From positions 439,501-503,500 of the forward strand of contig CAUEEP010000735.1 in assembly GCA_958450365.1 (NCBI GenBank): a stretch of 64,000 nt of DNA. The letters are read 5' to 3'. Origin of the DNA: Mesorhabditis belari. Its lineage: Eukaryota; Nematoda; Chromadorea; Rhabditida; Rhabditidae. Made by a program: the position numbers and the translations under genes. Positions 11,971 through 23,000 of the stretch are shown piece by piece. The notes below the pieces were generated by a model. The model was not told the DNA's origin and made no database searches. It saw nothing but the letters and a program-made list of their open reading frames with translations. Every line of letters begins with the position of its first letter. Position 1 is the stretch's first letter.

Positions 11971-13549
11971 TTTAAATTATCGTTGAGTAAATTAAGCAAA
12001 ACTGGGCCAATGCTAGAAAAGAAATGTGAAAAAATTAGTGGTGATCGAAAAGAAGCATCGATTTTCTTTCCTTTTTACCATGCTGCGACTAAAATTTCGC
12101 AATTTTAAGCACATTTTCTTTTTCTCGCAGCAATTCGCGATTCCGTTTCTTTTCAATTGGCCTTTCAATGTAAAACGTCAACAAATCACTTGAATTAGCC
12201 ACAAAACGCGTTTCAACAAACCAATGGCAGTCTTTGCCTTTAAAATTGACTAAATAGAATAGTCTAAGGCGTTATAAATCAAGTGAATCAAGTGAAAACA
12301 CAAAACACGAGTCACCGGAAATTATAGGAAAACGAGAATGATGAGAGCATGAAAAGCTTTACGAAAAATGTTAAAATTCTGCTTTTTTCAAGAGAAATGC
12401 AAAGCTTGACCAGACCAGACTCAATCAATGCCTCAATATTGAAAATATTTGTACTAACTAGGGAAGTGTCAGATTTCGCAAACGCGAATTCGAACCAAAG
12501 CTTGATGACTTACGCAAGTCGGACACGGACAACACGATGGCGTTTTTAGTTTTTGCCCAAACGCGCTAGATTTCTGAAGAAACACATTTGAAATTTGACC
12601 CCCTATTGAGCGATTTATGAGTTTGTTAGGGCTATGGTGGCTCACCCAAAAAAGTGACTCGGTGATGCAGTGGTAGTGCCGTTGTCTGCGGTGGTAGTGC
12701 CACTGTCTCCCATTTTTGGCATCCGAGTTCGATTCCTCATGGATCAATTTTCTTACTTTTTATTCTAATGTTTTGAGCAGTAAAGTTTTCTTTTGAATAG
12801 TTTTGCGTATCTTTAGCTTCGACGTATAAAAACGTATAAAAACGGACGATTTGTTCTTGATTGCCAACAATTCTAAAACTCAAAAATATAGGTAAATGAC
12901 CGTATCTAGACCATTAGATTTTTCCGTCTTTGTTGCTTTTTTACTTAGTTTTCTCTACCACTGTAATATTTAACTTTTTCAGGTAAATGGCACCTAATGG
13001 GTCATTAACCGATTATCAAAAAGGCCAAATGGGTCGCTAACCAGATTGTGTGATATGGCATAATCAGCACAAAAAAAACCGGTCCAGAAAAAGTGCTTTC
13101 GAAAGAACCGCCGCCCGGCATGACATGTTCCCCATTTAGCATTTGCTGCCCCTACTCAACAAGCCTTGGAGATCACCGCATCATCGGAGATCTTTAACCG
13201 AAGAGAACAAAGTTTCGGTCACCAACACTGGATCGGCTCAAAGCTCTCTAAAATGCGCTTCTGCTGATAACATGATTATGGGAGATGGATCCGATGGATG
13301 GTGGACTCTAGACCCGGGAAATGAGCTTTCACTAGAGTCCCATGGCTCAATCTGAACTGGCGTAACTCGATGCTAAGCTAGGTATAAAAGTCACACAAAC
13401 ACAAAATCAATTTCAACATCAAAAATCTAAGAATAACATTCTAAAACTCCCACAAAATCCTACAAAAAACTAATTGGGATCGATTTATTTGAATCCGATG
13501 AGATGAATGAGGAAACACTGACTGAACAAGACTTTTTTGATAACTGGAT
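11971..13549. other. Gene-free stretch
   Basis: AT-rich sequence upstream of the kinase, then a tRNA-like segment at 12655-12735 and anonymous repeats. Open frames here are short and without recognisable motifs. Confidence 0.5.
12655..12735 (+). repeat. tRNA-like repeat
   Basis: Contains gtgatgcagtggtagtgccg (A-box-like) and ccgagttcgattcctc (B-box and T-arm), with an internal duplication of the first part. It does not fold as a standard cloverleaf, so it is called a tRNA-derived repeat. Confidence 0.5.
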
Positions 13550-14270
13550 ACAGTCAAACCTCGTTAACAAATAGACTTTTCTGTATGCCGTAAAATTACT
13601 ATAATTTTAGCCTCGATAACAAACATTACGGCTTTCCACGCTTCACTAAGTAGCTGAACTCTAAAATACGCCCCAAAGCTCTATTCAGTCTCTAGCTGAG
13701 TACCTTTTAGCAATGAAAGTATAAAAGGATTTGTTTTCTGTCATTATTCACCCATTTTGAGCATTTGCATTTTTTTTGAATTGTAATACGTGAAGTTTCA
13801 GTATTTTGATTCCAGTTTGATTCCCGTTTAGCTTCTTTGGGCAACTTGTTTCATTCAATATTTTATGTTCGCTATATTTTATGTTCGCTAAAAGTTGTGC
13901 AAAGAAGGTTTTTACGAAATCTCTTGTGTTTTCCTGTTATCGAGGTTTTACCATACGTAAACCCAATCTGTTGCCAGTTCTTTACTTTCAGAATTCACCT
14001 ACACACCCGACGATGTGGATGAGAGCGAATATTGTAAAGCAATGCGAACGGCTATCGAAAACTTTTGGAAAACAAGAGAACTTTTATGAATTAATAAAGC
14101 CTTCTTATGGAAAATACGACAATAACACAGAATCACGGAAAAAGAGAGCTCATCGTTAAATTCAGGACAAGCCGTATCATATAAAGCTCTCTAAATAGTA
14201 TTCGTCTTCATTCTTACAGATGACAACGATAAAGTCTATTTTGATATTATCGTTTGTTTTTAAAGCTACT
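13550..14270 (+). mobile_element. pogo/Tc1-like repeat, copy 2
   Basis: Starts with acagtcaaacctcgttaaca. It contains the same frame as the 6230-7695 element (QCERLSKTFGKQENFYEL) in the opposite orientation. No catalytic triad was recognised, so it could be a non-autonomous derivative. Confidence 0.55.
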
Positions 14271-14336
14271 CAGTTAACGGTAAAAGCAATTTTATTTTTG
14301 TTATTAGTTTATTATTTATTAGTTATTCAATTTTAG

Positions 14337-15620
14337 ATATTCGATCGTAATGAAAAGATTTTCAATGGCTTTGAAGCGCCAAGAGGATTTTACCCATTTG
14401 TAGTCGCCATTTTTGCAAACAACACAGACAGGTAATGATTTAAAACGCTAGATTTTGTAAAATATTCTCAACAATCGTTAACAAACGGACTTTTTGGCGA
14501 ACCCAACGGAAGATCTTTTTGTTTTCAGTTGGGAACACGTGTCTGGAGGAGCGGTGATTGAACATGAATGGATTCTGACAGCCGTGCATTGCTTGAGGAC
14601 TCGGCCCCTCAAGCAATGCACGGTCCCTCAAGAAAGAACTTGAGGGACCGAGGTTTCGAGTTCAAAATCCAAACCAAATGCTTTTAAATTGCAATCTTAT
14701 TGATGATTCATTAATCATTTCAGCATAAGATAGGCAAATGAATTCCTTGTTGTCGCCGGGACACATCGAATCAAACCGAATTTCGATTTGACACAGGTTT
14801 ATCTACGTTTTTTTGATCGACTCCTTGTATTTCAGCAAAGCCGCTCGGTTATCGCATATTTCTATCCTGATCCTGATAGAGAATTTCATCATCAATCAGG
14901 ATATTTGGAGGATGATATCGCTTTATTACAGGTTTTCACAGAATTTGATTAAGATAATTTTGTGGGCAAACAAAGCCAATCAAATCTTAGGTTGGTGCAT
15001 GTTTTTACAATTCTTTTCAAATTTTTGTTTTTATGGAAAAGAATTCTTTACCAAATTTGATGCCTAAACTATTAAAAAGGCCTATAAGTTCTCTACAAAA
15101 TGACTCTTGAGAGAAAGCTCAAAGCTAATCTCAACTTGGTAAAAACTAATTTTTGTGTAAGAATTTCCAGTACTTTTTTTAAAGAAAATGACTGAACAAA
15201 TCGTTCTCGAATTTCACAGACTTCTGTAATCAAATGAGCTCTATCTTTTTTTACTTTGATATCAAAATAGTTTTGTATTGAAGAAAGTGTCCAAATTTCC
15301 ACTTCAGCATCTTCAGTTTTGGGTTTTGGGTGCTCGCCTTTGTGCATTTGAAAATCTACAAAAACAACGTCTTCCGAGCAATCTTATTTAATTATTTCAG
15401 CATAAGAGAGGCAAATGAATTGCTTATTGTTGCCGGGACACATCGAATCAAACCGGATTTCGATGTGACACAGGTTTATCTATGTTTTTTTGATTGGCTC
15501 ATTGTATTTCAGCAAAGCCGCTCGGTTATCGAATATTTCTATCCTGATCCTGATAGAGAATTTCATCATCAATTAGGATATTTGGAAGATTTGGAAGATG
15601 ATATCGCTTTATTACAGGTT
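14337..15620 (+). pseudogene. Decayed trypsin-like (S1) serine protease
   Basis: Exon 1 (14337-14431) encodes IFNGFEAPRGFYPFVVAIF, resembling the mature N-terminus and first strand of chymotrypsin-family proteases. Exon 2 (14529-14597) encodes SGGAVIEHEWILTAVHCL, the block containing the catalytic His (usually TAAHC). Exon pairs at 14726-14935 and 15402-15616 encode LLIVAGTHRIKP and, after a 39-bp intron, RSVIEYFYPDPD ending EDDIALLQ with the catalytic Asp. No exon with the catalytic Ser (GDSGG) was found. Two lesions are visible: exon 2 runs into a foldback duplication with no donor at the expected place, and the first of the duplicated exon pairs has an in-frame TAG. The second pair is open. 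Most likely a pseudogene after tandem exon duplication. Confidence 0.75.
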
Positions 15621-15870
15621 TTGTCAGAGAATTTTAGATTGATGGATAATTTATCGGCAAACAAAGCTAATGAAATATTAAGTTTTCACTATTCTTCTCA
15701 AACTTTAGTTTCTATAGAAAAGAAGCTTTTGCCAAACTTGTTGCGATTATTAAAAAGTTCTATCATTTCTATACAAAATGGCTTGTGAGAAAAAACTCAA
15801 ACCTCGGCTTAACTCGGTAAAAACTCATTTTTGTATAAAATTTTCAATTGCTTTTTTAAAGAAAATCGAT
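14690..15870. repeat. ~690-bp offset tandem duplication of protease exons
   Basis: About 450 bp from 14690 onward recurs from about 15378, including both short exons, the 39-bp intron between them and the 3' flank (cagcataaga, then ctcggttatcg). The first copy has diverged more and carries the stop; the second keeps its frame. Confidence 0.85.
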
Positions 15871-15891
15871 CCAAACGCTTTTAGTTCAAAG

Positions 15892-17317
15892 TTAGCATTG
15901 CACTGTTCGTGGAGCACAAAAGCCGTTTTCGGGTTTGCCAGTGAATGAGCAACAGTAGAGTCCCTTTGGACAGCCACGCTTAGGACAAGCGGCCAAAATC
16001 TGAAATTGATCACAATGTTTCCGTACTTTGTGCTTTCTTTCCATGGCAAAAGTCAATCCGGTATCTGTTACACTATCCTAATCGGGTTAATGATGAGTTG
16101 GGCTTAAACCGGTCAAAGAGTAAGTGACTATAACGTTGAAAACTAGAATCATCAAGCTACCTAGGATTTTTGGCTCAAAATTTCTACCTCGTAATTCTTT
16201 TCAACTTTGGGCTGATTTAACAGGACGGACAAGGGAAGTGCCCCAGGTCGCCCTCGCCGATCGCCCGATGCCAAAATAGAAGTGGTAGAATCGTCAGCTC
16301 ACAATAATGCAAAAATCAGCTGCCCATAAAGCGTGAGATATCTGCCATAGAATTTTGCGATACTTTAAAAGCTTCTCTCGCGTGACTCTAATATGAGCTG
16401 GTGGTGCAGTGGATAAGAAGCCCGGATACGAAGCTCGCTATGTAATTTTCGAGTTCGAATTGCTATGTTCACCTATTGTTATCTTTCAAGAAACTTTTCT
16501 AGTTTAAAAACACAGAATTTACTTTCAAAAGCTGAAAACTATGAATTCTTTTTCGTAAAATTAAGAAAAGGAAAAAGAATTACTAGGTGAAGAATCGAAC
16601 TCAAACAAAAAGTAAACTGTGTGCCTTATATCCAGGCTTTTTATCCACTGCGCCAACAGCTCATATTAGCGTCACGAAGCCGTTTAAGTATCGCAAAATT
16701 CTATCCCAGATATCTCGCGTTTGCGGGGGTATGGGCAGCTGATTTTCGCATCATTGTGATCAGCATAGTCGGGGTAGGCTAGTTTTCGCAACTTTTTTTG
16801 CCCAACAGGGTTATTTACTTTTGGAATAGAAATTGGTTAATATTAGCTTTTTAGAGCTTTTTTAAAACGCGAAAAAAGGTGCGCTAATGGGCAAGGTGCG
16901 CAACTCGCCACAACTTTCTTCTAAGTGGACCAATCTTTATGATTTTGCTTTCATTTTGTTACACTTATTGAGATCTACAAAATGAAACCAATATCATAAA
17001 GATTGGTCCACTTAGAAGAAAGTTATGACGAGAAACGACCCAGTTGCGCAAATGATCCTGTTGCGCAAAAAAAAATGCGGAAACTAGCCTGCCCCGCATA
17101 GTCAATTCTATAACTTCTATTTTGGCATCAGTGAAAGCTTGGCGAGAGCGAGCTGGGGCACTTCCCTTGTTAGCAGCAGGCCCTTAGATAGAGCGCTTTA
17201 AAGCAGACAAGTTATTTAATATAGAATAATCATTTCTTTTCTCATTTCTCTAACCTCTTGAGTCATCAGTAGAACCATCAAGAAAACAAGAAGAAGAAAG
17301 TATTGATTGTGAGTCAT
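15892..17317 (-). CDS. Small secreted six-cysteine (knottin-pattern) peptide, intact copy
   Basis: Two exons. Exon 17317-17255 encodes a signal peptide (MTHNQYFLLLVFLMVLLM). Exon 15999-15892 encodes ILAACPKRGCPKGLYCC onward and ends ...RTVQC and stop. They join in phase 0 to give 56 residues. The mature part has six cysteines spaced C-x4-C-x5-CC-x10-C-x6-C, the order typical of inhibitor-cystine-knot (knottin) peptides. Nematode examples of this shape may be defensive or ion-channel-directed, but function here is unknown. The 1255-bp intron contains a large inverted-repeat element (16229-17170), whereas the paralogue's intron is ~270 bp. I chose the start because it opens directly into the hydrophobic signal. 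A short in-frame ATG near 16045 lacks a signal peptide and is less likely. Confidence 0.65.
16229..17170. mobile_element. Large inverted-repeat element with two tRNA-like arms
   Basis: Outer ends acaagggaagtgcccc and its complement. Inside lie two facing tRNA-like segments (16398-16470 on +, 16590-16670 on -), each with gcagtggataa near the 5' side and gagttcga as B box, and a second inverted pair around 16900-17060 (cttagaagaaagtta). It sits in the intron of the knottin-pattern gene. A fragment of its right half recurs at 18590-18680. Confidence 0.75.
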
Positions 17318-17788
17318 AATGGAAACTTTCGCGAATGCCTTGAAAACTATTATTTTCTCTAGGGTTTATAAACTCAATCTGTTTACGATAAGCGAAAATA
17401 TATTGAGAAAAACAAGCCATATTTGCACAATTGGATGAAAGCGATGATATTTTGAGAGAAAAATTTGATCTTTTTTGAAAAAGCATGAAATTGATGATGC
17501 AAAATAGAATGAATGATCCTCAATGGATCGTAAAGTTCAAAATTTCTTTTCAAACATTTTGAAAGATGTGAATAGTAAACAAGTTTGTTTTGGATATGAA
17601 TTGGTAGGCTTTAATTTTAACCAACAATGGGCCAGTCAAAGCTGGAATTGGAAATACCTGAAAGCCTTGAACTTTAGTGATTTCATGCGGTTTTAACAAA
17701 TTTTGAATACCAATTGAAATTTTTATTGACAAAATCTAGAGAAAAGACTACAAATCCTTAAAATGTTAGCTTTCGCAGATGATTCCAA

Positions 17789-18303
17789 TCAACAAACCAC
17801 GCCAGGCTCCGCACAGAAGCCGAGCTCGGGTTCGCCAGTGAAAGAGCAACAATGGAGTCCGTTTGGACAATCAGGAGCCACAATGACAATCAGGTGGACA
17901 AGGAGCCACAATCTGAAATTGAAAGTGAAATTGAAAGTTGACTTCATTGTCGAAAGTTGTGTTTGTCTCAATTCAATTTACTTTTCAGAAGAAGGCAAGA
18001 CTCTTGTGCATAGAAATGTTAAGATAATACAGTTTTAAATAAAGTTTTTCTAGGTGAAGACTTAAAAGTACGGTAACTTTTCTCTTTTTTGTAATTAAAT
18101 AGTTTAGTTGGTAACTAAAGCTCCTTAACAATTGTACTTTTATTGTTAAAAAAGGGAGACAAATTCAAAGCCAACTTTATTAATCAAAACATTATTTCTA
18201 TTCTCAATCGCATCATTTTCACATGTTCAAAATGGTGAAACCAACTTCTTTGAATCATCAACAGAACCATCAAGCAAACAAGTAGAAGTAAATATTGAGT
18301 CAT
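17789..18303 (-). pseudogene. Second copy of the six-cysteine peptide gene, altered frame
   Basis: Paralogue of the gene at 15892-17317. The signal exon starts at 18303 (MTQYLLLLVCLMVLLMIQ). The Cys exon (about 17913-17789) contains GLHCCSFTGEPELGFC. Two changes break the original design. The signal exon has an extra base at its donor, and the start of the Cys exon has a 28-base tandem duplication (17869-17913), so splicing as in the intact copy meets a stop. A contiguous alternative frame starts at an ATG at 17946. It reads the duplicated DNA as a hydrophobic stretch (LWLLVHLIVIVA) fused in frame to the Cys domain, with five of the six cysteines. Either a pseudogene or a re-born signal peptide. 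Confidence 0.55.
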
Positions 18304-18309
18304 AGTGAA

Positions 18310-20010
18310 AACCTTTGACGAATGCTATATTTTTGGATTCATAAACTGATCGTGTTTACAAGTTGGGCGAATTTATACAAAATGAGCTTATTTGCACAAT
18401 TTCTTGTGTGGAAATTGTCTTTTGCATTTCTCGGTGGACCAGCTGGCATTCCGTTGAAATCTCCATCGATCGGTCGACTTTGCGGTGGTCGATTCGGTCG
18501 AGATCCTATTAAATTTATGCTTACTTTGACTGAAATCAAATATAAAGCGAAATGTTTGCTAAAATCTGCTCAAGGAAAGTTACCGTAATCCAGTTGCGCA
18601 AACGACCCAGTTGCGCTAATTTCCGCCATTTTATTTGGGTAACTTGGGTCTTTTGCGCAACTCGTCATAACTTTCTATTAAGTGGATCAAATAAAGTCTT
18701 TTGATGAGAGAGATGAATCACTTTTACGGATATGAAAAAGAGCTAAGACTAAAATTAACTAATCTAAATGATATATTTGGATAATATATACGGATTCGAT
18801 CAGTCAAAGATCAATGCGAACAAATTTTAGCTCTTTTTGAAGCTGTAAAAGGGGTGATTTCGGGAATTGGAGATATTTTAAAAGAATTGGAGATAATTTG
18901 AGCTCTTTGAGCTTTTTTTAACTCGTAAACTAGCAAAACACAATATTAATGCAATTTTTGAAAGAATTAGGTTCATTCTGCAGATTTGAGCACTCAATTG
19001 CTTGATGAACACTAGAAGTGGAATTGAAATCACTGTCAAAAGCTTTGATGGTGTCTTTACCCACTTAAACTCACTTTTTCCCAAACAAAACCTGGATCGA
19101 ATCGATGGAGAATTTTAAGGCCCATCTTTTGACATAAAAACAAGCCCGATCCGTCAAAGAATGGCTGAGAAGAAGCCAAAAAACTAAATCGCTTGGATGT
19201 TCTTTGTGCAAGCGCACAATCGCGCACCTTCTGGTAGAGGGCTTTTAAATATAAGAAGCTCCTTCGCTTTTTGTATGTCACTCGATCCTAAGGTTTAAAT
19301 GGCAATTTTTCAGGCAGAACAGGCAGAACTGGAGCTGTCTGCCTGGACATTTTCATTCTCTGTCAATTGCTCACCTTACTTACTTCTAATATCTCTTCAA
19401 TCTTGGTCAAACTTGTATCAATTCCTAGCCAAAGCTCTTCCCAGATTCAGTTGACACATCTAAACTCTTTTTCATTAAATAACTCCGACGAGGCGCTGAG
19501 ACAAGAAATGGAAAAGCTTCTTTGAAGTGTTGATGCTATCTCTATTCCGGAGAAAGAACGAAAAAAAACACGAAAAAGAATAAAACACAGTGACAACTTG
19601 TACATTTCTCATCTACTAACAAAATTTTCTATTTTCAAAATGTCAAAGCTGCCCGAGCCGCATTGCATCAACAATTTTACCAGGTTTAAATCTTTTAGAT
19701 ATCTACCTAAAATTTCGATAACAAAACGAAATAAGCTTGTTTCAAAGGCATTTTTTTCCGTGTCTGATCAAGCCAGAGTAGATGGAAGCAGATTGGAGCC
19801 AGGTTAGAGCCAGATTAGATAAGGATAAGGTCAAAGCCAGACCATGAACTGGCTACTAAATTTGTTTGGTCTGGTTTTTCTCCAGATCTGGAGTCAGGAC
19901 TGACTCTGAACCAGCCTGGCTTAGGAATTAGGTAAGAAACTAATTAAGAAGTAAGAAAGAAGTCATTTGGTCCTTAAATCGGTGTTATTTTCTGCTTTCA
20001 ATTCGTATGA
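18310..20010. other. Gene-free stretch between the peptide genes and the SPT gene
   Basis: Contains a fragment of the 16.2-17.2 kb inverted-repeat element (18590-18680), an inverted partial copy of the GC-rich repeat (19085-19285) and a patch rich in agccagatt/ctggct words (19795-19920). A frame at 18322-18588 (+) reads FLGGPAGIPLKSPSIGRL but has no clear gene context. Confidence 0.5.
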
Positions 20011-20022
20011 TTTCATTTGTAG
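20011..20022 (+). promoter_or_regulatory. Candidate trans-splice acceptor for the SPT gene
   Basis: tttcatttgtag lies 8 bases upstream of the chosen ATG at 20030 with no coding frame upstream, the arrangement expected for a nematode spliced-leader acceptor. Confidence 0.4.
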
Positions 20023-20029
20023 ACAATTG

Positions 20030-23000
20030 ATGGAACGGACTGACATTTTGGAGTGTGCATGGAACAAACAAGAGCAAGAAAACGGCGACAATGAGGATGA
20101 AGAGGAAGGGTCAATAAACAAAGGGGTAAGAAAAGAAAAGAAAAGAAAAGAGATCAGTAGAATCCATTCGATCAACCATCCATTACAAAATGTCCAATCG
20201 TTCTTTTCGATGTCCGTTAAAGGTCCGTTTCACTTCTTTTAACTCCAAAAAACATTTAAAGAGTCTAATAATAGCTGATTAGTGTTTTTTGCTCAGTTTC
20301 CAACTGTCTTTCTATATTTCTAGGAACTAATACAAGCAAAAATCATCTATCGATTGCATTTCTTTCAGAAAAATGAGAGCAATGCTAACATTGAAACCGA
20401 TCAAAAGACTAGAGAACGATCACCAAATGAATTTGAAAAAGTGAGTCTTTTATCTTTCAGGCTTTCAGCTTTAAAAGAACCTTCAGATTTCTTATTGGAG
20501 AGTTCTTTCTGTATACGTTTGTTGGGTAATACTCTTTTTGTTCGGTTATTTCAGGTGAGATATCAATTGTGAGATATATTGTTACTTTTCCAGTTGATAG
20601 GCTAATCAAAAACTTGAAATTCGAATCAAATCAATTGATTGATAATCTTTAAAACATCATTAAGCATTTAAAACATCATTAAGCACCAGGTTAAGCTATA
20701 ATCCAGCTCAGGTTTTCATCTATTTTTTAGGATTGACAGGTTTGGTCCTTGCCAGAACTAGTCTATTTTTTGCCAGCCTGGTCTAAACCGAAAACTGCCC
20801 TTGGAACATTCTTGAGAACATTCTTTTAGAGAATTCCTTCGAAACTTCGGGCTAGAGAAAAGTTACGCCGAAGCTGAGCTGGAGAAGCAAAAGGTGAGGT
20901 TTTGAGAACCACAAAAAAGACCAAAAAAGACTATTGCACCAGACAAAATCGTACAATTTGTCTAATCTTTCTTCCAGCATTTCCCTCCATTGTTCAACGA
21001 CATCGAATCCGTCTATAAAAGGAATTGTTACATGAGAGTTCGCGATGTTTTTGAGCGACCGATTGCAAGCACTCCTGGAGCTAAGGTCAGTCGATTGAAT
21101 CGATTGAATTCTGATTCTTCTCATTATTCAGGTCAATCTTCTCGATCGTTACACTGAAGATCACAATTGGAGTTTCAAGTGAGAGTTTGTTCGTTAAAAA
21201 GTCTAACCTTTTTAGATTCACTGGTACTCAAACGGAAGTCATCAACGTTGCTTCTTACAACTATCTTGGATTTGCACAGAATGAAGGTTTTATTCATTTC
21301 AAAATGACAAAATGACAAAATGACAAAATCAAAATGAAAAAATGACTAACCGGCTTTTCAGGTGTTTGTGCTGAAGCAGCAGCAGCAAAAATTGATGAAG
21401 AAGGGATTTCCAATTGTAGCACAATTCACGAATTTGGTCAGTTTTCAGTTTTTCGGGATTTCAACTATTTAATCAAAACTTCTTAGCTCTACGTGACATT
21501 GAAATTTGACAGTGAAACTATAAACTCTTTTTCAGGCCGTTCTCTTTCTCAAGATCGCTTGGAGATGCTTGTTGCGAAATTCTTGAATGTCGATGATTCG
21601 ATTTGTTTCTCGATGGGATTTGCCACGAATTCGATGAATGCTCCATCACTCGTTGATAAGGTACCTAGACATTGATCTAAAAACAGCCAGAAGCCGGGCA
21701 CGGACCCAGCTTTGGCCTGATCCTGGATTTGCCAAGCCTTTCTTGACCTGGACCTCTTTACTTTCTGGATCCCTGGCCTCTGGCCTTCTCTGACTTAGCT
21801 GGACGCTCCTGGCTTCGGTTATAATATCCCAGGACTTAAATTAAAGAACTAGAAGCTTTTTGCAACTTTTTATAGATGTAGTCAAGGCTACTCTTAATTG
21901 CTCAATCTCAGAACTCATTGATCATTTCGGATGAGCTCAATCACGCATCATTGATTCTCGGATGCCGACTCTCTGGCGCTAACACAAAGGTTTTCAAGCA
22001 TAATGGTAACTTTGGCTTTTTCTTATCGACTTTAGAAAGTTAGACTTGTTTAGACATGGCCTCTCTGGAAACGATTCTGCGAGATTCGATTGCTTACGGG
22101 AACCTCAAAACATTAAGGCCATACACAAAGGTAAAGAGATGAAAAGAGTAAACTTCGCTCTTATTAACTATTATTTTCGATCTTGATCATTGTCGAGGGA
22201 ATCTATTCTATGGAAGGTTCGATCGCAAATCTTGCACGAATTATTGAGTTGAAAAAGAAATATGGAGCTTATCTCTATCTCGATGAAGCTCATTCAATTG
22301 GTGAGTTTAAAGGAGGCGTTTGAAGGTTTGAATTGGGCATAATAATACAATTTTTGATGAAGTTTTATTTAGTCACTAAAATACATCGATTTGACAATAA
22401 TTTCTCGTATTAAAAGATAAAAACAGCTTTTCAGCTCCTTGAGCATTTTAGCTGCTGGAGCATTTCACCTGGTGGTCTTTCCGCCCCCGGGTTAGCATCC
22501 CAGAGCATTTCAGCTAGTTTTGCTTTGGAAAGATGTGGAATTTCTAGCAAAAATATAGCAAGATTTAGGGCGAAAATTGATTCCAAAAGTTTGGGCATAG
22601 TGATTTAAATGTTTCGCTTTTGTTTCAAGATGACCTATGCTAATTGCTACAGGGTCCCCAGTCATTGAGTTTATACTTCCCGCCTTGTCCAGCTCCTTTT
22701 TAACCTACCTACTTCGTCCAGCTCTTGGCCATCCCCGGTTCCTCCGGGGATGCCCACTGCTTACCACGCGGAGGTGGCTGGACGTCGAGCAGCGCCTCCC
22801 CCGGGGACTAATGGTCGGCCCAGTGGAAGGGGGGGGCTATGGGGAAGTGGACCTGACCTGTAGTGCGGGGATCCTTCCCCCGGGGCCTAATGGTCGGCCC
22901 AGGGGGAGGGAGTGCGGGGACGCCAAAGACATCCCCACACGGCCAGTTGGCCACCACAACCACGCAGTTGGTACTGTTCCGTATGGTTTTGCGCTGAAAC

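Noticed and set aside
18322..18588. Secreted peptide or neuropeptide precursor (FLGGPAGIPLKSP)
   Set aside because: No amidation and cleavage pattern, no splice partners, and it overlaps the opposite-strand signal-exon region; left unassigned.
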